Assembly: GCA_947505245.1 (NCBI GenBank)
Contig: CANNIZ010000045.1
Span: forward strand, 1-38,004
Reading direction: 5' to 3'
Length of the DNA stretch: 38,004 bases
Source: Pseudomonadota bacterium
Lineage (GTDB): Bacteria > Myxococcota_A > UBA796 > GCA-2862545
Below, one piece after another: positions 1-8,352 of this stretch (position 1 is the stretch's first letter; each line of letters begins with the position of its first letter). The translations under genes were made by a program, and so were the position numbers. The notes below the pieces were generated by a model, which searched no databases, was not told the DNA's origin, and worked only from the letters and a program-made list of their open reading frames with translations.

Positions 1-1902
1 GTGCCCGAGGGTGCCGAGATCGTCGCGGCGGGCGTGCTCGTCGCGTACGGCCAGAAGACCACCGGCGGGCCGCTTCGGAACGTCCACGCCGTCCGGCCCT
101 ACGCGCCAGGCGCGTACGTGGTGATCGACGACACCACGCGTCGGAACCTCGAGATCGCGCGCACGGTGATGGGCGAGCGCAAGAAGGGGAGCCTCCTCGG
201 CCTGGTCGACCTCACGTGTACCGCGATGGGCGGCCGGCGGCTTCGCGAGTGGTTCGCGTTCCCGCTCCTCGACGTCGCTCGCATCGACCAGCGCCAGGAC
301 GCGGTCGCCGCGCTAATCGACGAGTCCCCGGCCCGCGAGGGACTCACCGCGTCGCTCCGCGAGGTGGCCGACATCGAGCGCATCGGGGCGCGCGTGGGGC
401 AGGGGACCGCGACGCCGCGCGAGCTTGGGCTGTTGCGTCGCTCGCTCGCGGCCGTCCCGGGCGTGTTGGGGCCGGTCGCGCCGCTCCACGCGCTGCGCGC
501 GTTTCTCCCCGACGACGTCTGCGCCGACGTGCTCCAGGATCTTCAGCACTGGCTGGTGGACGACCCGCCGCTCACGTCCGGAGACGGTGGCCTGATCCGT
601 CCCGGCGCGGACCCGATCCTGGAGGACCTCGTGCGCCGCGCGGCGGGCGGGCTCGGCGCGATTCGCGACCTCGAGAAGCGCGAGCAGGACGCCACCGGCA
701 TCACCTCGCTCAAGATCCGGTCGACCGGACCGCAGGGCTGGTACATCGAGATCACGCGCGCGAACCTTCACAAGGTGCCGTCCCACTACGTCCGCCGTCA
801 GACGCTCACGAACAACGAGCGGTACATCATTCCCGAGCTCAAGGAGATCGAAGAGGACCTCGCCACCGCCCAGGAGCGGCAGCGCAGGCTCGAAGCCGAG
901 CGGTTCACGGAGCTCCGCGAGCGCACCGCGTCAGCGTCCGCGCGCCTGCTCGCGCTGGCTCGGCGCCTCGCCGATCTCGACGTGTTGTGCGCGCTCGCCG
1001 AGGTCGCCGTCCGCTACCGGTTCGTGCGCCCCACGCTCGACGAGACCCTCTCACTCGAGATCGTCGCGGGTCGCCACCCGGTCGTCGAAGCGAGCCTCAC
1101 CGACGAGCGCTTCGTCCCGAACGACGTCGTGCTCGATGCGGACGCGCGTCGGTTGATCGTGCTCACCGGGCCGAACATGGCCGGCAAGTCCACAGTGCTG
1201 CGCCAGACCGCGATCATCGCGCTGCTCGCCCAGGTCGGCTCCCACGTGCCCGCCGATCGCGTGCGGCTCGGCGTCGTCGACCGCATCTTCACGCGCGTGG
1301 GGGCGTCGGACGATCTCGCGTCGGGCCGCTCGACGTTCATGGTCGAGATGGCCGAGACGGCCGCGATCCTGAAGCACGCGACGCGGCGCTCGCTCGTCCT
1401 GCTCGACGAGATCGGCCGGGGAACGTCCACCTACGATGGGCTCGCCATCGCGTGGGCCGTAGCCGAAGACCTCGCGCGACGTGTGAGCTGCCGCGCGATG
1501 TTCGCGACGCACTACCACGAGCTCTGCGAGCTCGCCGAGCAGATCGAGGGGATCGCGAACCAGTCCGTCGCGGTGCACGACACCGGCGACCGGGTCGTGT
1601 TCCTGCGCACGCTGCGTGAAGGCGGCGCGAGCCGCAGCTACGGCATCCAGTGCGCGCGCCTTGCGGGCCTGCCGGCTCCCGTCGTCGAGCGGGCTCGCGC
1701 GCTGCTGACCAAGTTCGAGCGGCACGCGCCCCGCAACGAGCGGCACCAGCTGTCGCTGTTCGGGGCGATCCCGCCCGGGGAGGTACCTGCGCCCCCTGTC
1801 CAGGAAGACCCGGTCCGCGATCTGCTGCGTGCGACCGATCCCGACGGGCTGACGCCGAAGCAGGCCCACGAGGCTTTGTACGCGCTGCGTCGGCTGCTGT
1901 GA
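1..1902 (+). CDS. mutS: DNA mismatch repair protein MutS (5' truncated by window edge)
   Basis: MutS is the mismatch-recognition ATPase of methyl-directed repair. The visible 633 codons cover the connector, core/lever, clamp and ATPase domains. The N-terminal mismatch-binding domain with its Phe-X-Glu motif, roughly 240 residues in the family, lies outside the window, so the GTG at base 1 is an internal codon and not a start. Walker A GPNMAGKST is at visible residues 390-398. It is followed by the ASDDLASGRSTFMVEM signature, Walker B LLDEIGRGTSTYDG and the ATHYHEL switch. The C-terminus (HQLSLFG followed by a short helical tail) matches normal MutS ends. All ATPase motifs are intact, so the gene looks functional. 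The next gene begins 31 bases downstream on the same strand. Family assignment is essentially certain; MutS1 rather than MutS2 is supported by the clamp sequence and the absence of a Smr domain. Confidence 0.97.
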   Translation: MPEGAEIVAAGVLVAYGQKTTGGPLRNVHAVRPYAPGAYVVIDDTTRRNLEIARTVMGERKKGSLLGLVDLTCTAMGGRRLREWFAFPLLDVARIDQRQDAVAALIDESPAREGLTASLREVADIERIGARVGQGTATPRELGLLRRSLAAVPGVLGPVAPLHALRAFLPDDVCADVLQDLQHWLVDDPPLTSGDGGLIRPGADPILEDLVRRAAGGLGAIRDLEKREQDATGITSLKIRSTGPQGWYIEITRANLHKVPSHYVRRQTLTNNERYIIPELKEIEEDLATAQERQRRLEAERFTELRERTASASARLLALARRLADLDVLCALAEVAVRYRFVRPTLDETLSLEIVAGRHPVVEASLTDERFVPNDVVLDADARRLIVLTGPNMAGKSTVLRQTAIIALLAQVGSHVPADRVRLGVVDRIFTRVGASDDLASGRSTFMVEMAETAAILKHATRRSLVLLDEIGRGTSTYDGLAIAWAVAEDLARRVSCRAMFATHYHELCELAEQIEGIANQSVAVHDTGDRVVFLRTLREGGASRSYGIQCARLAGLPAPVVERARALLTKFERHAPRNERHQLSLFGAIPPGEVPAPPVQEDPVRDLLRATDPDGLTPKQAHEALYALRRLL

Positions 1903-1933
1903 CCGGATATGCGACGGGCGCCTGGAGTCCGCA

Positions 1934-3049
1934 ATGGCTGTCGAAGTCGTCCCCATCGAGCTTCCCCGTGACTTCCGCAAGTTCGTCGACCCCTGGTGGA
2001 CGATCAACGAAGAGGAGCCAGGCTGGGTGCCGCCGCTCCTGATGGATCGGCAGAAGTTCTTTGACCCACGCAAGAACCCGTACTTCAAGCATGCAAAGAT
2101 CCAGTGTTTCGTCGCCTACAAGGACGGCAAGGCCGTCGGTACGGTCGCCGCCACCGTCGATGAAGGTCAGCAGGAGCTCGAGGCTGGGGTCGGCTTCTTC
2201 GGGTTCGTCGAGTTCATCGACGACGAGGAGGTCGCTCGTGCGCTGATGGACGCGGCGTCGGCGTGGCTGAAGGGTCAGGGAATGAAGGAGCTCCAAGGCC
2301 CGTTCAACTTCAACAGCAACCACGACTTCGGCATGTTGATCGACGGGTTCGACACGCCGGCGTGCATCGCGAACCCGCACGGTCGCCCCTACTACGGGCC
2401 CATGATGGAGAAGCTCGGGTACACCAAGAAGATCGACTGGTACGCGTACTGGATGGACGCGATCGGCATGCCCGAGACCGTGAAGAAGATCAGCGACCGG
2501 TTCCTGGCGCGGAACAAGAACGTGACGCTGCGCATGGTCGACATGAAGAACTTCGACAAAGAGCTGAAGATCTTCCTCGACATCTATAACGACGCCTGGG
2601 AAGAGAACTGGGGTCACATCCACATCAGCGAAGAGGAGTTCTACGCGGCCGCCGGCGACATGAAGCAGGTGATCGACCCTCGACTTTGCTGGATCGCCGA
2701 AGTGGACGGCGAGCCAGCCGCGCTCACCGTGACGCTGCCCGACTACAACGAGGTGTTCAAGAAGATGAACGGCTCATTGTTGCCGTTCGGCTGGTACTAC
2801 TTCCTGACGGCGAAGAGCCACATCACGCAACTGCGCGTGTTCATCCTTGGCGTGAAGAAGAAATTCCAGAAGATGCCGCTCGGGGCGCCGTTGTACATCA
2901 AGACCTGGGAAGAGGGCCTGAAGATGGGCATCAAGGGCGCCGAGGCCTCGCTGATCGTCGAGACGAACACCCGCATGCGCGGCTCGCTCGAGAAGCTCGG
3001 GGCGCGCATTTATAAGACGTACCGGATTTACTCCAAGCCCATCGCCTGA
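1934..3049 (+). CDS. YghO-like GNAT-fold protein, function unknown
   Basis: The protein has 371 residues and resembles the conserved bacterial family that includes E. coli YghO, usually annotated as GNAT-type N-acetyltransferase or left uncharacterised. Recognisable features are the N-terminal W-x2-N-x6-WVPPL element, a FNFNSNHDFGMLIDGF segment near residues 125-140, and a C-terminal half with acetyltransferase-like strands ending in an LEKLGARIYKTYRIY motif, as in many GNAT proteins. There is no signal peptide and no transmembrane segment, so it is predicted cytoplasmic. The ATG at 1934 is preceded by GGAG at 1924-1927, six bases upstream. It may be cotranscribed with mutS. Its 3' end overlaps the convergent DUF885 gene by 22 bases. 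Substrate and reaction are unknown; the GNAT label is by resemblance and not proven by a clear acetyl-CoA loop. Confidence 0.82.
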   Translation: MAVEVVPIELPRDFRKFVDPWWTINEEEPGWVPPLLMDRQKFFDPRKNPYFKHAKIQCFVAYKDGKAVGTVAATVDEGQQELEAGVGFFGFVEFIDDEEVARALMDAASAWLKGQGMKELQGPFNFNSNHDFGMLIDGFDTPACIANPHGRPYYGPMMEKLGYTKKIDWYAYWMDAIGMPETVKKISDRFLARNKNVTLRMVDMKNFDKELKIFLDIYNDAWEENWGHIHISEEEFYAAAGDMKQVIDPRLCWIAEVDGEPAALTVTLPDYNEVFKKMNGSLLPFGWYYFLTAKSHITQLRVFILGVKKKFQKMPLGAPLYIKTWEEGLKMGIKGAEASLIVETNTRMRGSLEKLGARIYKTYRIYSKPIA

Positions 3050-4749
3050 GTCGTCCATGCGTCGACGCGGGTGCGCAGCAGCCCGAGCGTCACCGGGCCA
3101 CCACCCAGTACGACGTCGTGGAAGCCCTTGATGTCGAACCTGGCGCCGAGACGGACCTCGGCTTCGCGCCTGAGCGCGGAGATCTCGAGCTGTCCCGTCT
3201 TGTAGGCGAGCGCCTGGCCGGGCCAGTTGAGGTAGCGGTCGACCTCGTTGTGGACGTTGTTCGAGGCGAGCGGGGTGTTGTCGAGCATGAACTGCTCGGC
3301 CTGCGCGCGCGACCAGCCTTGATCGTGGAGGCCGGTGTCGACGACGAGGCGGGCGGCGCGCCAGGCGTCGAACGAGAGCTTGCCGAGGCGGTCCAGATCG
3401 GTCTTGTACAGGCCCATCTCGTCGGCGAGGGACTCGGTGTAGAGCGCCCAGCCCTCGACGTAGGCGGTGACCTGCAGGTTCGTCCGGAACGCAGGGACCA
3501 GAGGGAGCTCCTGGGCGATGGCGATCTGCAGGTGGTGGCCCGGGACGGACTCGTGGAACGCGAGCACGAGCGCCTCCTGGCGAGGGCGCGTCACGGGGGC
3601 GTAGGTGTTGACGAAGTACTCGCCCGGCTTGGTGCCGTCGGGGTGCGGCGGTCGGTAGTACGCGATCGTGCTGTAAGGCGCTTCGTAGTCGGGTGTGCGG
3701 CGCACGACGCAGGCGGTCTTCGGCTGGATGCCGAACCATTGGGGGACGGCGGCCTGGGCGCGCGCGAGGGCGTCTGTCGCGACGGCCTCGACCTCGTCCG
3801 CGGTGCCGAAGCGAAGGTCAGGATCCGTGCGCAGGTGCTCGAAGATCGCCTGAAGATCGCGCGTCCCGAACTGCTTTTCGCCGAGGTCCTGGAACTCGGC
3901 GTGGATGCGCGCGAGCTCGGCGAGGCCTGTGGCGTGCAGGTCGGCGGCCTCGAGCGGCAGCGTGGTGTGGCGCTCGATCACCGCACGATAGCAGGCGTCG
4001 CCGTCGGGGAGGCCCTTTAGACCGGCGTTGTCGTCGGTGCGCGCGATCGGGAGGACCTCCGTGCGCAGGAAGTCCGCCCACCGCTGGTACGCGGGGAGGA
4101 TGCCGTGTTCGACGGCCCGGTGAAGATCACGGCGGAAGCGCTCGACGTCCTTGGAGTCCCAGTCGGGGTGATCGACGGTGCCCGGCGCGAGCAGCGGCCA
4201 CACCGCGAGGTCCTGCGCGACAGCCGCGTCGGCCATCTCGAGGGCCTTCCCGACGGAGGTCGCGTTTCCTACACGGCCCTCGGCGAGACCCCCGCGAAGG
4301 TTCGCGATCGTGGCGTCGATCGCGGCCGGGATCGCGCGGTACCGCGTGACGAGGTTGCGGCCGTCCGTCACGGTCGCGACCGTATGGACTTCCGGCAGGT
4401 AGTTCCACTCGGCGACGGGGTTCGACGTCGGTGAGAACGACCACGTCTCGAACCTGCAAACGTCCGTGCGCGCGTCGGACGCGAGCTCCCAGGTGAACAG
4501 CTCCAGCGTGACCCGATCGGCCTCGGTCAGGCGCTCCCGGTCGAGGTGAATCGCGCGGTCCAGGAACTGGTCGCGCGCCCGTCGACCCGCGGCGACCGCG
4601 TCCAGACCCGGATCCCCGATGCGATCGTCGTACCGGTGCTCACCGAGTTCCGTCGCATAAACGGGCGAACGCCGAAGCATGTCCTGCCAATGGTCGGAGA
4701 GGAGCTGCTTCAGGGCGTCATCCGCGACGCCGGCGGTCGCGTCCGTCAA
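3028..4749 (-). CDS. DUF885 family putative metallo-hydrolase
   Basis: A 573-residue protein of the DUF885 family, thought to be zinc-peptidase-like. The signature HESVPGHHLQ lies near residue 400. Other family hallmarks are the N-terminal P-x-ATxLGxxRYDDR stretch, PPHPDGTKPGEYFVNT, and the Y-x-EGWALYTE block after the His motif. Many family members carry a secretion signal, but none is visible here, so it is predicted cytoplasmic unless the start is misplaced. The start is chosen as TTG at 4749 because the family N-terminal motif begins about 25 residues later and no ATG or GTG fits better. No convincing Shine-Dalgarno sequence is present, and the gene starts only 7 bases after the stop of the upstream lipoprotein gene, which suggests translational coupling. 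The 3' end overlaps the YghO-like gene. Substrate is unknown. Confidence 0.9.
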   Translation of the reverse strand: MTDATAGVADDALKQLLSDHWQDMLRRSPVYATELGEHRYDDRIGDPGLDAVAAGRRARDQFLDRAIHLDRERLTEADRVTLELFTWELASDARTDVCRFETWSFSPTSNPVAEWNYLPEVHTVATVTDGRNLVTRYRAIPAAIDATIANLRGGLAEGRVGNATSVGKALEMADAAVAQDLAVWPLLAPGTVDHPDWDSKDVERFRRDLHRAVEHGILPAYQRWADFLRTEVLPIARTDDNAGLKGLPDGDACYRAVIERHTTLPLEAADLHATGLAELARIHAEFQDLGEKQFGTRDLQAIFEHLRTDPDLRFGTADEVEAVATDALARAQAAVPQWFGIQPKTACVVRRTPDYEAPYSTIAYYRPPHPDGTKPGEYFVNTYAPVTRPRQEALVLAFHESVPGHHLQIAIAQELPLVPAFRTNLQVTAYVEGWALYTESLADEMGLYKTDLDRLGKLSFDAWRAARLVVDTGLHDQGWSRAQAEQFMLDNTPLASNNVHNEVDRYLNWPGQALAYKTGQLEISALRREAEVRLGARFDIKGFHDVVLGGGPVTLGLLRTRVDAWTTQAMGLE

Positions 4750-4756
4750 AGCTGGA

Positions 4757-5635
4757 TTAGCAGCCGGTGGACGGACAATCGAGCACGTCGCCCGAAGGCC
4801 AGTCGATCATCGCGTAGTAGTAGTACGTGCCTTCCGTCGTGAGCGAGCGCGTGTCCGACCAAACGAGGCTGCCGCCGACGTAGACGTTCACGGTGGTGTC
4901 GTTCGGCGTGTTGTTCACGCTGCCGGGGTAATCGTGGACCACGACCTTGTACACGCCCGGGGTGGGCGTGCCGATGTTGATGTTCTCGGGGCCGGTGCCG
5001 GGGATATCGTCGATGTCGAGCGCCGGGTCGTCCTGCGTGCCCGAACCACCCCAGCTCGGGTTGCGGTTGCCGTAGTAGCAGTCAAGGCCGCCCATGGTGG
5101 GGGAGGTGGCGCCGGGTGCGAGCAGGTGGAGATCCATGTCATCGCCGCTGTACGTCCAGTACATCTCGACCCACAGGTCCTGGTCCGGGATGGCCTCGAT
5201 CGAGACCTCACACGGCGTGCTGGAGCGGCCGTCGTCCGTCTTGACGACGAGGCGGGCGGTGTACGTGCCGGCGAGATCGGCCTGGAAGTTGCGATCGGCC
5301 ACCGTGGGGCCGGGCGACAACGACGCGTCCGAGCCAGGCGGAGCGCCGACGATGGACCAGATGTAGTCGGTGATCGGGTGACCGGCAGGATCGTAGCTGC
5401 CGCCACCGAGGAACTGGTTCGTGTCGAACGGGGGCTGGACCTCGTCCGGCGTGGCCGAGCAAACCGCGACCGGGCGATCGCCGACGGGCGTGGGATCGGT
5501 GTCGACCGGCGTGTCCACTTCGGTGTCGACGTTGTTCGGGTTCGTGAGATTGTCGAGCCCGTAATCTGGCGTGCAAGCGGCCAGGAGGCTCACGATCGAC
5601 AGTGGGAACAGTCGGGACAGGTGGACTGCGCGCAT
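4757..5635 (-). CDS. lipoprotein with PKD-like and DUF2135-like domains
   Basis: A predicted lipoprotein of 292 residues. The reading frame is open further upstream, but ATG 5635 is chosen because it has GGAG at 5641-5644 and starts a proper type II signal (MRAVHLSRLF then a hydrophobic core ending LLAAC). After a Thr/Asp-rich linker come a PKD-like beta domain (Y-DP-x-GHPITDYIWSI to TARLVVKTDDG) and a DUF2135/YfaP-like domain (DDMDLHLLAPGA, a Cys-rich NRNPSWGG region, then GVYKVVVHDYPG). Such domains occur in surface proteins of myxobacteria. The protein ends in CPSTGC, a terminal Cys-x4-Cys that is also found at the end of the neighbouring paralog. It is probably attached to the outer membrane. 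No enzymatic motif is seen and the function is unknown. Confidence 0.85.
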   Translation of the reverse strand: MRAVHLSRLFPLSIVSLLAACTPDYGLDNLTNPNNVDTEVDTPVDTDPTPVGDRPVAVCSATPDEVQPPFDTNQFLGGGSYDPAGHPITDYIWSIVGAPPGSDASLSPGPTVADRNFQADLAGTYTARLVVKTDDGRSSTPCEVSIEAIPDQDLWVEMYWTYSGDDMDLHLLAPGATSPTMGGLDCYYGNRNPSWGGSGTQDDPALDIDDIPGTGPENINIGTPTPGVYKVVVHDYPGSVNNTPNDTTVNVYVGGSLVWSDTRSLTTEGTYYYYAMIDWPSGDVLDCPSTGC

Positions 5636-5664
5636 TGGAACTCCGTCTCGTGGCTGCCCTTGTC

Positions 5665-5696
5665 GGCCCTGACTTATAGCCTCGTTGGGCCCTGAC
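5665..5696 (-). promoter_or_regulatory. candidate operator: 9-bp direct repeat flanking a -10-like box
   Basis: Read on the minus strand, the gap upstream of the lipoprotein gene at 5635 contains GTCAGGGCC twice (5696-5688 and 5673-5665), separated by 14 bases. TATAAG (5678-5673) adjoins the proximal copy. Exact 9-bp repeats in a 95-base gap suggest a regulator-binding site over a promoter, although no good -35 element is visible. The regulator is unknown. Confidence 0.3.
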
Positions 5697-5730
5697 CCGC
5701 TACCGCGATCTTGCATTTCGTTCGAGAGGG

Positions 5731-6573
5731 TCAACAGCCGCTCGGGGAGCAGGTGGTGACCGTTCCCATGGGGAACTGAACTTTGGCGAACCAGACGAGA
5801 GCGCCCTCGTTGGTCGGTTCGCCCCGAAGCGTACGTTGATCTGAGTAGACCTCCTCGCCGTCGACGAACACCCGCACGCGGGCCTCGGTGTCGCCGGGGT
5901 CGCTGTTGGGGGCGTCGTCCACCGCGATCTCGTACGTTCCCGAGGCGGGGTCGACGATCGCGGTGATCTCGGGGCCCTTGTCAAAGCTGCTCGCCAGGAG
6001 GATGGGGTCGTCGGTGGAGCCCGCGGCTCCCCACGACAGCTGCGACGACGTGCCGATCGGCGTGCAATTGCCGGCGTAGCAGTCGCCGTTCGACCCGTAC
6101 AGCGCGTGGTTTTGAAGCAAGTGGAGGTTGAGATCGTCGTTGGTGTTGTTCCACGACAACTCGACCCACAGGCGCTGATCGGGCACGACGGACACGGCGG
6201 CCGAACAGGGCGCGCTGACCACCCCTTCGCCGTTCGAGACGACGAGCTGCGCGACCCAGATGCCGGCCACGTTGGGGAAGAACGTGAGCTCGTCCGAGGT
6301 GTCGCCCTCGAGCGCCGACACGCCCCCGGGCGGGGCCGACGCGATCGACCACCCATACGACAGCTCACTCGGCGTGAGCGGATCGTGGCTTTCAGCGCCG
6401 CTCACGTGCGCCTCGCCCGCCTGGGGTTGAACGGGCTCGCCGTCCGTGGTGCACCGGGCGACCGGCGGGCCCGGCGTCCAGTCGGCGTCCGTGTCAGGCA
6501 CGAAGGGGTCTCCCGGCTCCGGGTTCGTGCAAGCCCCTGCGAGGAACGGGATCAACACCAGGCCGCGCTTCAT
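5731..6573 (-). CDS. lipoprotein with PKD-like and DUF2135-like domains (paralog of downstream gene)
   Basis: A 280-residue predicted lipoprotein, clearly homologous to the next gene downstream. The start is ATG 6573, with GGAG about seven bases upstream; the open frame continues far upstream but without a signal sequence. The signal is MKRGLVLIPFLAGAC, followed by a Pro/Asp-rich linker, a PKD-like module (LSYGWSIASAPPGG to AQLVVSNGEG) and a DUF2135-like module (DDLNLHLLQNHALYG, NGDCYAGNCTP, GTYEIAVDDAPNSDPGD). The C-terminus is CSPSGC, the same terminal Cys-x4-Cys as its paralog. A gap of 95 bases separates the two genes. The pair probably arose by tandem duplication followed by strong divergence. 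It is predicted to be periplasmic or surface exposed; the role is unknown, with ligand or calcium binding possible but not shown. Confidence 0.85.
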   Translation of the reverse strand: MKRGLVLIPFLAGACTNPEPGDPFVPDTDADWTPGPPVARCTTDGEPVQPQAGEAHVSGAESHDPLTPSELSYGWSIASAPPGGVSALEGDTSDELTFFPNVAGIWVAQLVVSNGEGVVSAPCSAAVSVVPDQRLWVELSWNNTNDDLNLHLLQNHALYGSNGDCYAGNCTPIGTSSQLSWGAAGSTDDPILLASSFDKGPEITAIVDPASGTYEIAVDDAPNSDPGDTEARVRVFVDGEEVYSDQRTLRGEPTNEGALVWFAKVQFPMGTVTTCSPSGC

Positions 6574-6607
6574 TCGACGTCTCCATCGGTCCCTCGACCG
6601 TGCCGGC

Positions 6608-6613
6608 ATCATA
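6608..6613 (-). promoter_or_regulatory. candidate -10 box for the 6573 lipoprotein gene
   Basis: TATGAT on the minus strand, 34 bases before the ATG at 6573, matches TATAAT at five of six positions. No good -35 is seen at normal spacing. It lies in the 57-bp divergent gap shared with the NACHT-like gene, where GATACCT (6617-6623, plus strand) may serve the other direction. Confidence 0.3.
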
Positions 6614-6630
6614 CGCGATACCTGTCGTCC

Positions 6631-8334
6631 ATGCTGCGACTGAACGCCACCTTCCTTCGTCGCGACGGCGATGCCCTGAAATCCGAACCCGCCGGTGCGG
6701 TGGTCGACGTCGTGCGACTGCACGTCGCGGGCACGGGGCCAGGAGGCATGGTCGTCCTCGGCCCGTTCGGCTCCGGAAAGACGCACCTTTGCGGGGATGT
6801 CGCGGCGGCGGCTTCGGTGGGGACCCCGTGTACCGTCGTCCCGCTGCGCGACGTCGCGCGGCATGGGTCGTCGCCGGGGGACGGCCTCGAGCGGGTGGTG
6901 GGCGCCGCGAAGTTGGCCGAGGCGCGCGCGGGGAGGCGGGTGCTGCTGCTCGACGGCATCGACGAGGTCCCGACACCCGATGGCGGGCACCCGAGGTTCT
7001 TCGCCGACTTGATCGCGGCCGCCGGACCTCGCTGGGTGGTGACGGGTCGCCCGTCGCACTTTCGGACAGACCTGGCGGAGCCCGTTTCGGAGCAGATCGA
7101 CGTGCTCGACGACGCCTGGATCACCCTCGTCAGCATCGAGCCGCTGTCGCCCGAGACGGCTGCCGCAGCGGTCGCGGCGCTGCCGTCGGGGCACCGCCTG
7201 CTGGACACCGTGGACGGGCTGCTCGAGGTCGCCACGTCGCCGCTGCTGCTCGACGCCGTACGCGCGGCGCTGCCGTACATCGAGCCGGGTCGCCCGATCG
7301 TCCCGTGGGGCGTGTTCGACGCGTGGATTCGCCGCTCGCTTTCCACGGGCCCCCGGCACGAAGAGGCGATGGCCGCCCTCGAAGAGCTCGCTTGGAACGC
7401 GTTCATCCGGCGCGGCCGCTCCATGGACGTCCCCGTGTTCGACGCGGAAGAGATGGAAGATCCGCGGCTTCCCGCGGTGCTCAAGCGCGCGCTGTTCGTG
7501 ACCGACCTCGACGGTCGCCAGCGGTTCGGGCACCGGAGCGTGTACGAATTCCTCCTCGCGGTGCACATGGCGCCGATGATCCGCGACAACCAGGGGCACG
7601 GTCCCGACGAGCTCTCCGGGGTTCGGATCACGGACGCGATCCGCCAGTTCCTGCTCACCCGGACAGGGCCCATGCCGGTGCGCTTCGAGGGCGACCGCGT
7701 CCTCATCCCGCGCGGGAACTTCGTCGCGGGCGGAGACCTTTCGCCCGACGAGCGCGATCTTCGCATCGAGCACCTGCCCGCCGACGTTTGGGTTTCCCGC
7801 GTCCCCGCCACAAACGCGGAGTGGGCGCGGTTCCTCGCGGCGCATCCGGACGACCGGATCGACGCCAACTACCTCGCCCACTGGGGCGGAGAGCGGAGGA
7901 TGCCCGCCGGCGAAGACGAGCAGCCTGTCTACGGGATCTGGCCCGAGGACGCGGATCGTTTCGCGGCGTTCGTCGGGGGGCGGGTGCCGACCGCGGACGA
8001 ATGGGAGAAGGCCGTTCGGGGCCTCGACGGAAAGCGATGGCCGTGGGGCGACCGGTTCTCGGCGGGTCGGGCCGTTACGAGCGAACTGGGTCTGTCGCGT
8101 CCGCTCCCCGTGCGCGCGCTCGGCGCCGAGGGTGACGCGTTCCTGTTCCAGGCCGTCGGCAACGTGTTCCAGTACACGGCGTCGGCGTGGCGGGGGCGGG
8201 TCGATCGCGGACGCGTCGTGATGGGCGGCTGCTTTACGCACCTGGCGCCGACGTCGCGCACGAGCCTGCGCCTCTCGCACAAGCTGTCGGGCAACTTGAA
8301 GGCGGGGGTGCGCGTCGTGTGGGACGCGCCGTGA
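6631..8334 (+). CDS. NACHT-like P-loop NTPase fused to a SUMF1/FGE-like domain
   Basis: A 567-residue two-part protein. The N-terminal half is a STAND/NACHT-like NTPase: Walker A GPFGSGKT at residues 44-51, Walker B VLLLDGIDE at 104-112 (the DxxDE form typical of NACHT), a VVTGR sensor strand at 136-140, and FGHRSVYEFLLA at 299-310, matching the conserved helical motif that follows NACHT domains. From about residue 355 it becomes SUMF1/formylglycine-generating-enzyme-like: VLIPRGNFVAGG, VPATNAEWARFL, GGRVPTADEWEKAVRG, WPWGDRF, GNVFQYTAS and a final AGVRVVW. The catalytic Cys pair of true FGE is not apparent; one Cys (GGCFTH) lies in that region, so this half is probably a binding or scaffold C-type-lectin-like fold. 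ATG 6631 is chosen because the NTPase domain starts about 40 residues later. No Shine-Dalgarno sequence is visible, and a GATACCT box eight bases upstream could give a leaderless transcript. There is no membrane segment. Confidence 0.88.
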   Translation: MLRLNATFLRRDGDALKSEPAGAVVDVVRLHVAGTGPGGMVVLGPFGSGKTHLCGDVAAAASVGTPCTVVPLRDVARHGSSPGDGLERVVGAAKLAEARAGRRVLLLDGIDEVPTPDGGHPRFFADLIAAAGPRWVVTGRPSHFRTDLAEPVSEQIDVLDDAWITLVSIEPLSPETAAAAVAALPSGHRLLDTVDGLLEVATSPLLLDAVRAALPYIEPGRPIVPWGVFDAWIRRSLSTGPRHEEAMAALEELAWNAFIRRGRSMDVPVFDAEEMEDPRLPAVLKRALFVTDLDGRQRFGHRSVYEFLLAVHMAPMIRDNQGHGPDELSGVRITDAIRQFLLTRTGPMPVRFEGDRVLIPRGNFVAGGDLSPDERDLRIEHLPADVWVSRVPATNAEWARFLAAHPDDRIDANYLAHWGGERRMPAGEDEQPVYGIWPEDADRFAAFVGGRVPTADEWEKAVRGLDGKRWPWGDRFSAGRAVTSELGLSRPLPVRALGAEGDAFLFQAVGNVFQYTASAWRGRVDRGRVVMGGCFTHLAPTSRTSLRLSHKLSGNLKAGVRVVWDAP

Positions 8335-8352
8335 CCCGCCGCTGACGCGTAA

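Noticed and set aside
6106..6630. Longer start for the NACHT-like gene
   Set aside because: The frame is open, but this stretch lies opposite the lipoprotein gene and shows no protein family resemblance; it is a shadow.
6631..8334. Target gene of a diversity-generating retroelement
   Set aside because: The SUMF1-like C-terminus fits such targets, but no reverse transcriptase, accessory gene or template repeat is present in the window.
5731..8334. Defence island around the NACHT-like gene
   Set aside because: Neighbours are lipoproteins and a DUF885 hydrolase; no restriction, toxin-antitoxin or phage-related genes are seen, so defence context is not supported.
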